Source: an uncultured Eubacteriales bacterium (GTDB lineage: Bacteria > Bacillota > Clostridia > Oscillospirales > Butyricicoccaceae). From it: a stretch of 7,030 bases of DNA. The notes under the pieces were generated by a model. The model searched no databases, was not told the DNA's origin, and saw only the letters and a program-made list of their open reading frames with translations. The stretch is from contig CAKTWY010000133.1 in the NCBI GenBank assembly GCA_934630445.1, forward strand, positions 1-7,030, read 5' to 3'. The translations under genes were made by a program, and so were the position numbers. Shown piece after piece: positions 1 through 5,887 of this stretch (position 1 is the first letter of the stretch; the number at the start of each line of letters is the position of its first letter).

Positions 1-524
1 CGGCATTCCAGCTGACAATCGAACGGTTCTTTTTCGACATGCCCCTGATGATAGACCTGCGCCTCAGCGCATCCCATCCGACGATAAAATGCCTGACTTT
101 CAACGGCGGAATGGGCGGAAATGTACAGCTTGCGGGCGCCGTTTTTTCTGGCCCAGTCTTTCGCCGCCCGGAAGAGCGCCGTGCCGACCCCGCTGCGGCG
201 CATGTCTTCCGAGACGTGGATGCTCGACAGGTCGAGATAGTTTTGTTCCCCGCCGAAGAGGCCGGATTCGACGCAGACAAAGCCTTTCAGGACCCCGTCG
301 AGAAACGCTGCATACACAAAACCGCCTGTGTAAGCCGTGTTTTTTAGGCAGGTGACCAGCGTCTGATAGTCCGCTTCCGTCCAGTCGTCCGTAAAAGGAG
401 CATCCTTAATGACCCATTCGTTCTTTTCCTTCCTCCAGCATTTGGTCACGGTTTGATGGCGCGTGAAGCCCGCAAACAATTCTCTGCAGATTTCGTCCGC
501 GCACAGAGCGCGATATTGAAGCAT
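1..524 (-). CDS. GNAT-family N-acetyltransferase (C-terminal end cut by window edge)
   Basis: Reading leftward from ATG at 524 gives 174 residues with no stop before the window edge. The start is set by a strong SD, AAGGAGG (534-540), 9 nt upstream. The fold signature is that of a GNAT acyl-CoA-dependent N-acetyltransferase. Motif A is at about residues 101-126 (IHVSEDMRRSGVGTALFRAA), with the RxxGxG acetyl-CoA pyrophosphate loop at 109-114. Motif B follows at about 132-155 (KLYISAHSAVESQAFYRRMG). The C-terminal stretch HVEKEPFDCQLEC is typical of a group of Clostridia GNAT proteins of roughly 175-180 residues, so only a few residues are probably missing. The substrate cannot be told from sequence; such enzymes act on small amines, antibiotics or peptides in the cytoplasm. 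The gene lies downstream of the jag terminator and is probably transcribed separately, although no clear promoter was seen in the short gap. Confidence 0.88.
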   Translation of the reverse strand, partial: MLQYRALCADEICRELFAGFTRHQTVTKCWRKEKNEWVIKDAPFTDDWTEADYQTLVTCLKNTAYTGGFVYAAFLDGVLKGFVCVESGLFGGEQNYLDLSSIHVSEDMRRSGVGTALFRAAKDWARKNGARKLYISAHSAVESQAFYRRMGCAEAQVYHQGHVEKEPFDCQLEC

Positions 525-570
525 CGATCCATTCCTCCTTGCGATTCGATTGGCCGCTCCGGCAGGACGC

Positions 571-611
571 GAAATAAAGAAGAAGCGGCGTGACATGGGT
601 CACGCCGCTTC
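571..611 (-). terminator. Rho-independent terminator after jag
   Basis: A perfect 13-bp inverted repeat (582-594 with 599-611) encloses a 4-nt loop. Read on the minus strand, the stem GAAGCGGCGTGAC / GTCACGCCGCTTC is followed by TTCTTTATTTC, a T-rich tail. It lies about 40 nt past the jag stop, between jag and the GNAT gene. On the plus strand the stem is followed by CGGCTTGTC, so the minus-strand direction is favoured. It very probably ends the rpmH-to-jag transcription unit. Confidence 0.88.
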
Positions 612-651
612 GGCTTGTCGGGGGAAATTTCCTGCCGTAGCGGGCCCGGCC

Positions 652-1341
652 TTACTGCGGCTTCTTCGGGCCCCTGCCGCTGTTGGGGTTGTACGGGCGC
701 TTGCCGTCGCGGCGCGCAGCGCCTGCGAGCGCCACTACAACGCGGCGGTTCGGCTCCGTGCCGGTGGAATAAGTGGTAACGCCCGCCGTATCCTGCAGCG
801 CGGAGTGGATGATGCGCCGCTCGTACGGGTTCATCGGCTCGAGCGTCATGCTCTTTTTATATTTGAGTACCTTGCCCGCCATCTTGTTGGCCAGGCGCAC
901 GAGAGACTCCTCGCGCTTGGCGCGGTAGTTCTCCGTATCGATGACCACGCGGTAGTGCTTCTCCTCGCAGCGGTTGATCACCAGCGATGTGAGATACTGG
1001 ATGGAATCGAGCGTGTCACCGCGCCGGCCGATCACCATGCCCATGTTCGGGCCGGAGAGCTCGACGAGCAGCGTGTCGTCCTCGCCCTCGCGGATGTCGA
1101 TCTTCGCTTCCACGCCGAACTCGCGCAGAAGCCCGTCAAGAAACGTGCGCAGGCGCTCCTGCGCGCCTTCGCTGTAGCTGACGCGCACACGCGCGTCCAC
1201 GGCACCGAGGCCGAAGAAGCCGGATTTGCCCTTTTCCAGCACTTCGACGGTAACGTCGTCGCGCTGCATGTTCAGCTCTTTGAGCGCAGCCTCGATGGCA
1301 GCTTCAATCGTAGCGCCTGTGCATTCAATGCTTTTCGTCAT
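652..1341 (-). CDS. jag: RNA-binding protein Jag/KhpB
   Basis: The 229-residue product has the three parts of Jag/KhpB (SpoIIIJ-associated protein) in order. The Jag_N domain is at about 1-55 (EKGKSGFFGLGAVDARV). A KH domain at about 77-135 carries the GxxG loop GRRG at 105-108. An R3H domain at about 135-205 has the R-x3-H motif at R175/H179 in NPYERRIIHSAL. The family binds single-stranded RNA, partners with KhpA and influences cell division and envelope growth in Gram-positive bacteria. The start is taken as ATG at 1341 because the family begins MTKSIE-like and GAGG lies 6 nt upstream. The frame is open eight codons further upstream, but only inside the yidC coding sequence. The first 17 nt overlap the 3' end of yidC, which suggests translational coupling. 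The C-terminus is a short basic tail (about 208-229). Confidence 0.95.
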   Translation of the reverse strand: MTKSIECTGATIEAAIEAALKELNMQRDDVTVEVLEKGKSGFFGLGAVDARVRVSYSEGAQERLRTFLDGLLREFGVEAKIDIREGEDDTLLVELSGPNMGMVIGRRGDTLDSIQYLTSLVINRCEEKHYRVVIDTENYRAKREESLVRLANKMAGKVLKYKKSMTLEPMNPYERRIIHSALQDTAGVTTYSTGTEPNRRVVVALAGAARRDGKRPYNPNSGRGPKKPQ

Positions 1342-2329
1342 TTTCTTCCTCGTCCTCCCTCGCAAGGATCGCCGCGCGCCTTCTTTTCGACTCTTCGATC
1401 TGTTTCAGGCGCTTCGCTTCCTCTTTTTTTACTTCGTACTTAAAGTAGTAGTTTAAGAGCACTTCCTGCAGCATCATCGTCAGGTTGCCGGCGATCCAGT
1501 AGAGCGTGACGCCTGCCGGAAGAACGAACGCGAACCAGATGTTCATCAGCGGCATCATGATGTTCATCATCTTCATCGAGTTCTGCGTCGGGTCAACCTT
1601 CGGCCCTTCGGTGTTTTTCGGCTTTTTGCCGGTCTTTGCGATCTGCTCGGCCTCGAGCGCTTCCTTCGCCTCTTCGGTGGTCTTTTTCTGCATGTACGTC
1701 ATGACTTTGTTCAGGAGAAAAGCCGTCAGACCGGAGAGAACGGGCAGGAGCCATAACAGGTTGAACTGCTTAAAATCAGGCGTCGCGCCGAGATTGACGC
1801 CGAGGAAGTTCAGGTCAATGTCCATGATCTTCGGCGAGAGCGATGCGACCTTGTCGAAGTTCTCGTGGATCAGCGATGCCAGCGGGATCTCGATCATGCG
1901 AAGATCCATCACCTCGGCCGTATAGTTAAGCGTCTCGGCGATCTTCAGAATGAGCTCTTCGCCCAGGCCCATGACGTAGGTCAGCGGACGCTGGATGTCA
2001 TAGTACAGTGCGAACATGATCGGGAAGGTGATGAGCGTCGGCAGGCAGCCGCCCATGGGACTCACACCCTCGGCCTGATAGAGGTTGGCGACCTCCTGCT
2101 GGTACTTCTGCTTGTCGTTTTTATATTTTTTCTCAAGCGCCGCCAGCTTTGGCTGCAGGCGCTGCACCTCGAGCATGCCGCGCTTTGATTTCATCGAGAA
2201 GGGCAGCATCACGAGCTTCGTAAACACTGTGAAAATGATGATCGAGAGCCCGTACGAATGACAGAACTCATAGATCCAGCGGAGAATATAGCCGAATGGG
2301 GTTGCGATAAAGGATAATAAACCTTCCAA
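1325..2329 (-). CDS. yidC: Membrane protein insertase YidC (Oxa1 family)
   Basis: The 334-residue product is a Gram-positive-type YidC/Oxa1 insertase that inserts and folds inner-membrane proteins, alone or with SecYEG. Predicted membrane segments lie at about 24-44, 92-112, 188-209 and 254-296 (two helices). A cytoplasmic coiled-coil hairpin follows the first segment (MLEVQRLQPKLAALEKKYK, 52-70). The hallmarks GVSPMGGCLPTLITFPIMFALY (88-109) and PAGVTLYWIAGN (271-282) are present. Lys38 in the first segment occupies the place where many homologues have the groove arginine. No lipobox signal peptide is seen, unlike Bacillus SpoIIIJ. The chosen start is TTG at 2329, with GGAGG 7 nt upstream. 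An ATG-initiated frame reaching 2551 would add an Arg-rich stretch antiparallel to nothing conserved and would overlap yidD, so it is rejected. The tail after 297 is highly charged, as is common in proteins that contact ribosomes. Confidence 0.95.
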   Translation of the reverse strand: MEGLLSFIATPFGYILRWIYEFCHSYGLSIIIFTVFTKLVMLPFSMKSKRGMLEVQRLQPKLAALEKKYKNDKQKYQQEVANLYQAEGVSPMGGCLPTLITFPIMFALYYDIQRPLTYVMGLGEELILKIAETLNYTAEVMDLRMIEIPLASLIHENFDKVASLSPKIMDIDLNFLGVNLGATPDFKQFNLLWLLPVLSGLTAFLLNKVMTYMQKKTTEEAKEALEAEQIAKTGKKPKNTEGPKVDPTQNSMKMMNIMMPLMNIWFAFVLPAGVTLYWIAGNLTMMLQEVLLNYYFKYEVKKEEAKRLKQIEESKRRRAAILAREDEEENDEKH

Positions 2330-2336
2330 ATTCGAA

Positions 2337-2341
2337 CCTCC
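2337..2341 (-). promoter_or_regulatory. Ribosome binding site deciding the TTG start of yidC
   Basis: GGAGG on the minus strand is followed after 7 nt by TTG. No ATG or GTG in the same frame lies near another good SD, and the family homology begins right here (EGLLSFIATPFGYILRWIYEF). This supports TTG initiation. The site directly abuts a 5-bp hairpin (2342-2356). Confidence 0.75.
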
Positions 2342-2403
2342 GGGGCGGTCAGCCCCTAGTAGATTTCGGTGCGTTGGCGCACCCTCCCGGCGCCCGCGGC
2401 GCC
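2342..2403 (-). other. Three consecutive hairpins in the yidD-yidC gap
   Basis: The 124-nt gap between yidD and yidC carries three short inverted repeats in a row. They are GGCGCC-CGC-GGCGCC at 2389-2403, a 6-bp stem with a 4-nt loop at 2368-2383 (GGTGCG/CGCACC), and GGGGC/GCCCC with a 5-nt loop at 2342-2356. The last touches the yidC SD. None is followed by a T-run, so they are not terminators. They could stabilise or process the mRNA, or tune yidC translation. In GC-rich DNA short repeats also arise by chance, so the function is only an inference. Confidence 0.4.
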
Positions 2404-2453
2404 GTATCGCAGCAAATGTGCGTTTTTGTCGCATGGGGTGTGGACAGACAGGC

Positions 2454-2666
2454 TCAGGGAACGGGGTCGTAACCGCTGCGGCCAAAGGGGTTGCAGCGCA
2501 GCACGCGCCAAAGCGCGAGCGCCCCGCCTTTGAGCGCGCCGTACTTCTCAATGGCTTCGAGCGCGTATTCCGAGCAGGTCGGAACGAAGCGGCAGCACGG
2601 TCCGCCCTTGCGGCCAGAGAGATAGGTTCGGTATGCCCCGATGGCAGAGAGAAAAAGTTGTTTCAT
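2454..2666 (-). CDS. yidD: Membrane protein insertion efficiency factor YidD
   Basis: The 70-residue product matches the YidD family over its full length. It has the signature GGPCCRFVPTCSEYALEAIEKYG (residues 21-43), with the conserved Cys-rich CRFxPTCSxYA core, and the ending RCNPFGRSGYDPVP (57-70). YidD is a small membrane-associated protein with an N-terminal amphipathic helix that assists YidC-dependent insertion. The start is ATG at 2666, preceded by GGAAAGG about 6 nt upstream; the family normally begins MKxLxxxxIxxYxxxLS. A GTG at 2690 in the same frame would overlap the rnpA stop and add eight residues, but its SD is poorly placed. The gene follows rnpA by 20 nt and precedes yidC, its functional partner. 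Confidence 0.95.
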   Translation of the reverse strand: MKQLFLSAIGAYRTYLSGRKGGPCCRFVPTCSEYALEAIEKYGALKGGALALWRVLRCNPFGRSGYDPVP

Positions 2667-2686
2667 GATGGGCCTTTCCACACGCC

Positions 2687-3031
2687 TCACAGCCCTTTTT
2701 TCAAGAGCTCCAGCTTCCCCGCGCAGCCGAGAAAGTTTTTGGTAAGTAAAGCGAAATCCGCCCCGACGGCGCGGCTGCGCGCGACGACGACAATATCGTA
2801 GCCGGAGCGAAACGCCGCCTCATGCGTGCGGTAGATCTCCTTCAGGCGGCGGCGCGTGCGGTTCCTGACGACCGCGCAGCCGATCTTTTTGCTGACAGTC
2901 ATACCCAGCCGGTTGGTGCCAAGCCGGTTTTTTTTGACATAGATGGCCATATACGGGCTGACCGCGGACTTGCCTGAGGAGTACAGACGCCTGAAGCTGC
3001 GATTGTCCTTGAGTGAAACGGTATAAAGCAT
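2687..3031 (-). CDS. rnpA: Ribonuclease P protein component
   Basis: The 114-residue product is RnpA, the protein subunit that helps the RNase P ribozyme bind precursor tRNA and remove its 5' leader. The family RNR motif is at 54-65 (VVRNRTRRRLKE), preceded by RLGMTVSKKIGCA (41-53). The N-terminus has the usual LKxxxxFRRLYxxGK pattern. The length equals the typical 110-120 residues. The start is ATG at 3031; an in-frame GTG at 3052 would add seven residues (MIKAAFF) absent from the family. The SD is weak (AAAGGCGG, 8 nt upstream). The gene lies downstream of rpmH, with a terminator-like hairpin between them, so its expression probably depends on read-through. Confidence 0.96.
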   Translation of the reverse strand: MLYTVSLKDNRSFRRLYSSGKSAVSPYMAIYVKKNRLGTNRLGMTVSKKIGCAVVRNRTRRRLKEIYRTHEAAFRSGYDIVVVARSRAVGADFALLTKNFLGCAGKLELLKKGL

Positions 3032-3093
3032 AAAGAAAGCCGCCTTTATCACAAAATTTGGGCGCTTTCATCCGGGTGAAACACCCTTACAGA

Positions 3094-3132
3094 GAAAAAC
3101 AGACCGCCCACACTCGAAAGCATCGGCGGTCT
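3094..3132 (-). terminator. Terminator/attenuator hairpin between rpmH and rnpA
   Basis: Read on the minus strand, an 8-bp stem AGACCGCC/GGCGGTCT (3125-3132 with 3101-3108) continues, after one G-G mismatch, into five more pairs closed by a TTCG tetraloop. It is followed by GTTTTT (3095-3100). This is a good intrinsic terminator 12 nt after the rpmH stop. Because rnpA, yidD, yidC and jag lie downstream with no other obvious promoter, it more likely acts as a partial terminator that gives more L34 message than rnpA message. That role is inference. Confidence 0.8.
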
Positions 3133-3143
3133 TTTGCTTTGAT

Positions 3144-3278
3144 TTAGTGGGTCAGGCGAGCTCTGCCCTTGGCGCGGCGGCGGGCAAGCACCTTTCTTCC
3201 GTTTTTGGTAGCCATTCTCTTGCGGAAACCGTGCTCTTTGCTGCGCTGACGCTTCTTCGGCTGATAGGTACGAAGCAT
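3144..3278 (-). CDS. rpmH: Large ribosomal subunit protein bL34
   Basis: The 44-residue, extremely basic protein begins MLRTYQPKKRQRSKEHGFRKR and ends RAKGRARLTH. It matches bacterial L34 over its whole length (usual size 44-46). L34 is a structural protein of the 50S subunit that contacts 23S rRNA. A strong SD (AGGAGGTG, 3284-3291) lies about 7 nt from the ATG. It is the first gene of the unit and is preceded by a long leader and a consensus promoter. Confidence 0.98.
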   Translation of the reverse strand: MLRTYQPKKRQRSKEHGFRKRMATKNGRKVLARRRAKGRARLTH

Positions 3279-3434
3279 TTTTACACCTCCTAAATTGAGT
3301 GTTTCCGGAGCGCGCAAAAGGCGCGCATCCAGCGGCGCTTTTTACGCGCCGTAACAACAGGCACCGGCATATTCCTGTAAAACCGCAGAGCGGGGAGAAA
3401 CGGGCGTATGCCGCTGTCTGCCGATACTCATGTA
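3279..3434 (-). promoter_or_regulatory. Long structured 5' leader of rpmH
   Basis: From the predicted start near 3434 to the rpmH ATG there are about 155 nt without a gene. Several inverted repeats can be folded in the transcript. A 7-bp outer stem (3407-3413 with 3365-3371, TATGCCG/CGGCATA) encloses a small CCGC-AGA-GCGG hairpin (3383-3393). Then come a 6-bp stem with a 7-nt loop (3333-3351) and a 6-bp GCGCGC stem (3310-3326). No T-run follows any of them, so transcription attenuation is not indicated. The leader could be an autoregulatory ribosomal-protein leader, but no known class was recognised. Confidence 0.45.
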
Positions 3435-3440
3435 CTCTGT

Positions 3441-3470
3441 ATTATATAATTAAATCTTGATATATGTCAA
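3441..3470 (-). promoter_or_regulatory. Sigma-A promoter of rpmH cluster
   Basis: On the minus strand, a perfect TTGACA (3465-3470) and a perfect TATAAT (3441-3446) are separated by 18 nt of AT-rich spacer. The surrounding DNA is AT-rich, unlike the rest of the window. The expected transcription start is near 3434. Such a consensus match suits the high expression demanded by a ribosomal protein gene. Confidence 0.9.
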
Positions 3471-3571
3471 GCTGTATTTGCATTTTTTTCAGAACACAGG
3501 CAACTTTTCCGCGGCACGAGGATGCAGAATAACGGGGGGCTTCATACGCCCGCATGTCAGAGCCTTTTGGC

Positions 3572-3600
3572 TTGACATTCACGCAGGGATGGAATACACT
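3572..3600 (+). promoter_or_regulatory. Sigma-A promoter of the sugar kinase operon
   Basis: TTGACA (3572-3577) and TACACT (3595-3600) are separated by 17 nt. The predicted start is around 3607, about 40 nt before the kinase ATG and just upstream of an 18-bp palindrome. The promoter diverges from that of rpmH, with about 100 bp between the two -35 boxes. No CcpA-type cre site was recognised nearby. Confidence 0.8.
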
Positions 3601-3612
3601 GGAATCAATCAA

Positions 3613-3630
3613 TTCGTGCCCGGGCACGAA
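3613..3630. promoter_or_regulatory. Perfect 18-bp palindrome, likely LacI-type operator
   Basis: TTCGTGCCCGGGCACGAA is its own reverse complement over all 18 bases, with a central CpG as in typical LacI-family operators. It lies about +6 to +24 from the predicted transcription start and ends 3 nt before the SD of the kinase gene. Here a bound repressor would block initiation or early elongation. The LacI-family gene at the end of the same operon is the natural candidate to bind it. In RNA the site could also form a hairpin near the SD. Confidence 0.75.
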
Positions 3631-3647
3631 GATGGAGGGAGAAGATT

Positions 3648-5171
3648 ATGCAGTATTTGATCGGTGTGGATCTCGGCACTTCCGGCGTCAAGACCGTGCT
3701 CTTCGACGAGACGGGGGCGGCGCTTGCATCGCGGACAGTCGAATATCCGCTCTATCAGCCGCACAACGGCTGGGCCGAACAGGCACCGGAGGACTGGTAC
3801 GAGGCGGCGGTCAAAACGATCCGCGCGGTGCTTGAGGAGAGCGGCGCCGATCCCGCGCGCGTCGCGGGCGTCGGCTTTTCCGGGCAGATGCACGGGCTCG
3901 TCATGCTGGACGGCGAGGGGCGCGTCCTGCGCCCGGCGATCCTCTGGTGCGACGGGCGCACGGGCGCGCAGTGTGAGGAGATCACGCGCATCGTCGGCCG
4001 TGAGCGTCTGATCGGCGTTACGGCGAACCCTGCCCTGCCGGGCTTCACAGCGTCAAAGATCCTCTGGGTGCGTGAAAACGAGCCGGAGCTTTACGCACGC
4101 TGCCGGAAGATCCTTCTGCCGAAGGATTATCTGCGCTGGCGGCTGACGGGCGCGTATGCCGCCGAGGTGTCCGATGCATCGGGCATGAATCTGCTCGATG
4201 TCGCAAACCGGCGCTGGAGCGACGAGGTGCTGGATGCGCTGGACATCGACCGTTCGCTCCTGCCGGAACTTTTGGAGTCGTGCGAGGTCGCCGGGCGCAT
4301 TTCGCGCGAGGCGGCTGCGGCAACGGGCCTTCTCGAGGGCACGCCCGTCGTCGCGGGCGCGGGAGACAACGCAGCCGCGGCGGTCGGCATGGGCGTCGTG
4401 GAGGAAGGGCGCGCGTTTACGACGCTGGGCACCTCCGGCGTCGTGTTCGCCCACTCCGGGCGCGTCGCGATCGACCCGGCCGGGCGCGTGCACACGTTCT
4501 GCGCGGCGGTTCCCGGCGCGTGGACGACGATGAGCTGCACGCTTGCAGCCGGCATGTCGCTCAAATGGCTGCGCGACAATTTCTTTCCCGCCGAGCGGGA
4601 GACGGCCGAAGGGATGGGCGTCGACCCGTACATGCTGATGGACCAGCAGGCCGCGCGCGTGCCCATCGGCGCGAACCGCCTGATCTATCTGCCGTATCTG
4701 ATGGGCGAGCGCTCGCCCATCCTCGACGAAAAAAGCCGCGCGGTGTTCTTCGGCCTTTCCGCCATCCACACCAAGTACGACATGCTCCGCGCAGTGATGG
4801 AGGGCGTCGTTTATTCCCAGCGCGCCTGCCTCGACATTCTGCGGGAAATGGGCGTGAAGTTTGAAACCATGCTCGCCTGCGGCGGGGGCGGTTCGAGCCG
4901 GCTCTGGCGGCAGATGCTTGCGGATGTATACGGCTGCGAGGTGGCGACCACCGTATCGAAGGAAGGGCCCGCGCTCGGCGCGGCGATCCTCGCGGGCGTG
5001 GGCACCGGCGTATACGAGAGCGTCGCATCAGCGTGCCGCAGCGTCGTCAGGACAAACCCGGCCCAGGCGCCGAACGCGCAGGACAGCGCGCGCTACGCGC
5101 CGTATTACGAGGTATACCGCTCGCTCTATCCGGCGCTTCGCGATTCGTTCGCGGCGCTTGCCGCGCTGTAG
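3648..5171 (+). CDS. xylB: Xylulokinase-like FGGY carbohydrate kinase
   Basis: The 507-residue product is an FGGY-family sugar kinase most like XylB, which phosphorylates D-xylulose with ATP to give D-xylulose 5-phosphate for the pentose phosphate pathway. The N-terminal domain starts with the phosphate loop GVDLGTSGVK (6-15, Asp8). SGQMHG (78-83) and LWCDGRT (99-105) match the XylB substrate region. NPALPGFTASKILWVRENEP (127-146) and PKDYLRWRLTG (158-168) are also XylB hallmarks. The C-terminal domain has AGAGDNAAAAVG (236-247) with the expected catalytic base Asp240, TLGTSG (259-264), and CGGGGSSRLWRQMLADV (411-427). Length is normal (about 480-510). The start is ATG with GGAGG 9 nt upstream. 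It is the first gene of a LacI-controlled operon. XylB-like kinases can also act on other ketoses, and no xylose isomerase accompanies it, so the natural substrate stays uncertain. Confidence 0.93.
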   Translation: MQYLIGVDLGTSGVKTVLFDETGAALASRTVEYPLYQPHNGWAEQAPEDWYEAAVKTIRAVLEESGADPARVAGVGFSGQMHGLVMLDGEGRVLRPAILWCDGRTGAQCEEITRIVGRERLIGVTANPALPGFTASKILWVRENEPELYARCRKILLPKDYLRWRLTGAYAAEVSDASGMNLLDVANRRWSDEVLDALDIDRSLLPELLESCEVAGRISREAAAATGLLEGTPVVAGAGDNAAAAVGMGVVEEGRAFTTLGTSGVVFAHSGRVAIDPAGRVHTFCAAVPGAWTTMSCTLAAGMSLKWLRDNFFPAERETAEGMGVDPYMLMDQQAARVPIGANRLIYLPYLMGERSPILDEKSRAVFFGLSAIHTKYDMLRAVMEGVVYSQRACLDILREMGVKFETMLACGGGGSSRLWRQMLADVYGCEVATTVSKEGPALGAAILAGVGTGVYESVASACRSVVRTNPAQAPNAQDSARYAPYYEVYRSLYPALRDSFAALAAL

Positions 5172-5224
5172 GACGCGCGGGCTGAACACAGTTTTTTGAA
5201 GATTGTAAGAAAGGAAGCGCTGTT

Positions 5225-5857
5225 ATGAACATCAAGAAGATTCTCCCCCCTTCCGATCCCGCCTTCCGAAAGTACGGAACGGTCGTCGAAGGGTATGATT
5301 TTTCCGCCCTTCTCAAGGCGTTTGCAGAGAAGACCGGCGTCACGGATCACGTCGTGTACGAGCCGAGCATCGCGCCGTTTGAGGAGCTGGCGATCCATCA
5401 GGAGCTGAGCGACGGCTTTTACGGCGGCATGCCCATCCAGCTGGGGTATTGCAGCGGCGTGAACCATCACCTCGGCTGCCTGGAATATCACCGCGGCAGT
5501 GAGCTGAACATCATGGCGACGCCTGCAGTTCTGCTCCTGGCGCCGCTGGAGAAGGTCGTGGATGGAACGATCGATACCAGTGAAGTTGAAGCGTTCCTCG
5601 TGCCGGCGGGCACCTGCGTGCAGCTTTTTGAAACGGCGCTGCACTATGCGCCGGTGAACGCGCCGGGCGAGATGTTTTTCCGCGCAATTGTCGTCCTGCC
5701 GCGCGGCACGAACACTGCCCGTCCTGTGCGCGCGGATAAAAACACGGAGGATCGGCTGCTCTGGGCGCGCAACAAGTGGCTCATTGCGCATGCCGATTCC
5801 GATGAGGCGCGCGAGGGCGCCTTTGTCGGCCTTACAGGCGAAGATATTACCGCATAG
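5225..5857 (+). CDS. Cupin-like protein of unknown function, resembling DUF4867
   Basis: The 210-residue product has no signal peptide or membrane segment and is probably cytoplasmic. It resembles, from memory, the DUF4867 family. The middle has a cupin-like layout. GVNHHLGCLEYHRGSELNI (78-96) offers His81, His82, Glu87 and His89 as possible metal ligands, as in a first cupin motif. EAFLVPAGTCVQLFETALHYAPV (122-144) has a PxG turn and His140, as in a second. The pattern recalls ureidoglycolate lyase-type cupins. The gene sits 53 nt after the kinase and 30 nt before the regulator, with its own SD (AAGGAA, 8 nt from ATG). This context suggests a sugar-processing role such as aldose-ketose isomerisation, epimerisation or mutarotation upstream of the kinase. 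That is inference, and no function is established by the sequence. Confidence 0.85.
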   Translation: MNIKKILPPSDPAFRKYGTVVEGYDFSALLKAFAEKTGVTDHVVYEPSIAPFEELAIHQELSDGFYGGMPIQLGYCSGVNHHLGCLEYHRGSELNIMATPAVLLLAPLEKVVDGTIDTSEVEAFLVPAGTCVQLFETALHYAPVNAPGEMFFRAIVVLPRGTNTARPVRADKNTEDRLLWARNKWLIAHADSDEAREGAFVGLTGEDITA

Positions 5858-5887
5858 CGGCAGTTTGAAACAGAAAGGAGGAGGCGC

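Noticed and set aside
550..1443. 297-codon plus-strand open frame opposite jag
   Set aside because: It is complementary to the clearly identified jag and the 3' end of yidC, crosses the jag terminator, and shows no SD or recognisable domain.
2330..2551. N-terminal extension of YidC to an upstream ATG
   Set aside because: The extension is Arg-rich, overlaps yidD and has no family match, whereas TTG at 2329 has GGAGG 7 nt upstream and begins exactly at the conserved region.
3279..3647. Possible replication origin upstream of rpmH
   Set aside because: No DnaA-box-like repeats were found on either strand, and the AT-rich patch is explained by the rpmH promoter.
3471..3647. CcpA (cre) site for catabolite repression of the kinase operon
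   Set aside because: No sequence close to the cre consensus was found; the only clear operator-like site is the GC-rich palindrome at 3613-3630.
5172..5224. Terminator or second promoter between the kinase and the cupin-like gene
   Set aside because: There is a T-run (TTTTTT at about 5192-5197) but no stable stem before it, and no convincing -35/-10 pair.
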